NCBI GenBank assembly: GCA_964495935.1
Contig: CAZBXQ010000033.1
Coordinates: 1 to 33,664, forward strand
Source of the DNA: JAJYSO01 sp964495935
Lineage (GTDB): Bacteria; Bacteroidota; Bacteroidia; Flavobacteriales; Flavobacteriaceae
Direction: 5' to 3'
DNA: 33,664 nt
This document shows, piece after piece, positions 33,625-33,664 of this stretch (position 1 is its first letter; every line of letters starts with the position of its first letter). A program made the position numbers and the translations under genes. The notes below the pieces were generated by a model. The model saw nothing but the letters and a program-made list of their open reading frames with translations, was not told the DNA's origin and made no database searches.

Positions 33625-33664
33625 GACAACAAAGAAAAATCCCCACCATACGATCGTATAATGG

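Noticed and set aside
1..33664. CRISPR array, tRNA or rRNA genes, intact transposase genes
   Set aside because: No regularly spaced repeats, no cloverleaf or rRNA core motifs and no transposase frames were found on either strand by reading.

Overview
The window looks like chromosomal DNA of a Bacteroidota member, most likely a marine or halophilic flavobacterium. The reasons are a SusC/SusD pair with its ECF sigma factor and FecR-type anti-sigma factor, DUF6090, DUF3332, HipA_2/DUF3037 and S9A prolyl oligopeptidase genes, many lipoprotein signals, and promoter-like TAnnTTTG boxes in place of strong Shine-Dalgarno sites. No tRNA, rRNA, CRISPR array or intact transposon was seen.

Layout. 1-2335: an inverted pair of GC-rich hairpin repeats, an EVE/PUA-like protein, a 3D-domain lipoprotein and a DUF6090 membrane protein. 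2506-11302 (minus strand): one compact seven-gene UMP biosynthesis operon, pyrB-pyrC-carA-carB-pyrF-pyrE-pyrD. 11512-21884 (minus strand): an ECF sigma/FecR/SusC/SusD locus followed by two exported cyanophycinase-like S51 peptidases, the broken end of an isoaspartyl-peptidase gene between them, and a PKD plus YWTD-propeller lipoprotein. 22143-27029: a secreted protein of unknown function, a ComM/YifB AAA+ ATPase, a DUF3332 lipoprotein, a HipA_2 kinase/DUF3037 pair and an intergenic repeat pair. 27030-33428 (minus strand): prolyl oligopeptidase, aconitase, and a cupin/RIC (YtfE/ScdA) iron-sulfur repair operon. The right edge carries GC-rich palindromic intergenic repeats.

Two systems stand out. 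First, the pyr operon has the gene order and the protein types of Bacillus and its relatives (Bacillus-like PyrB, class I PyrC, 1058-residue CarB, short PyrF), which suggests acquisition as a block. Its CarA lacks the catalytic cysteine of the glutaminase site (Gly244 in GIGLGHQ). Its PyrD has a class 2 scaffold with a class 1-like active-site motif (NLSCPN, Cys179). Together these suggest an unusual, possibly ammonia-dependent entry into pyrimidine synthesis, or an operon whose glutaminase function is supplied elsewhere or lost.

Second, the SusCD locus looks like a utilization locus for a polypeptide rather than a glycan. Two surface or periplasmic cyanophycinase homologues would cut cyanophycin (multi-L-arginyl-poly-aspartate) or a related isopeptide. 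The decayed gene between them matches the C-terminus of isoaspartyl peptidase, the enzyme that splits beta-Asp dipeptides released by cyanophycinase. The sigma/FecR pair and the STN domain on SusC suggest substrate-induced transenvelope signalling. Family assignments are from recognised motifs only; no database search was possible.
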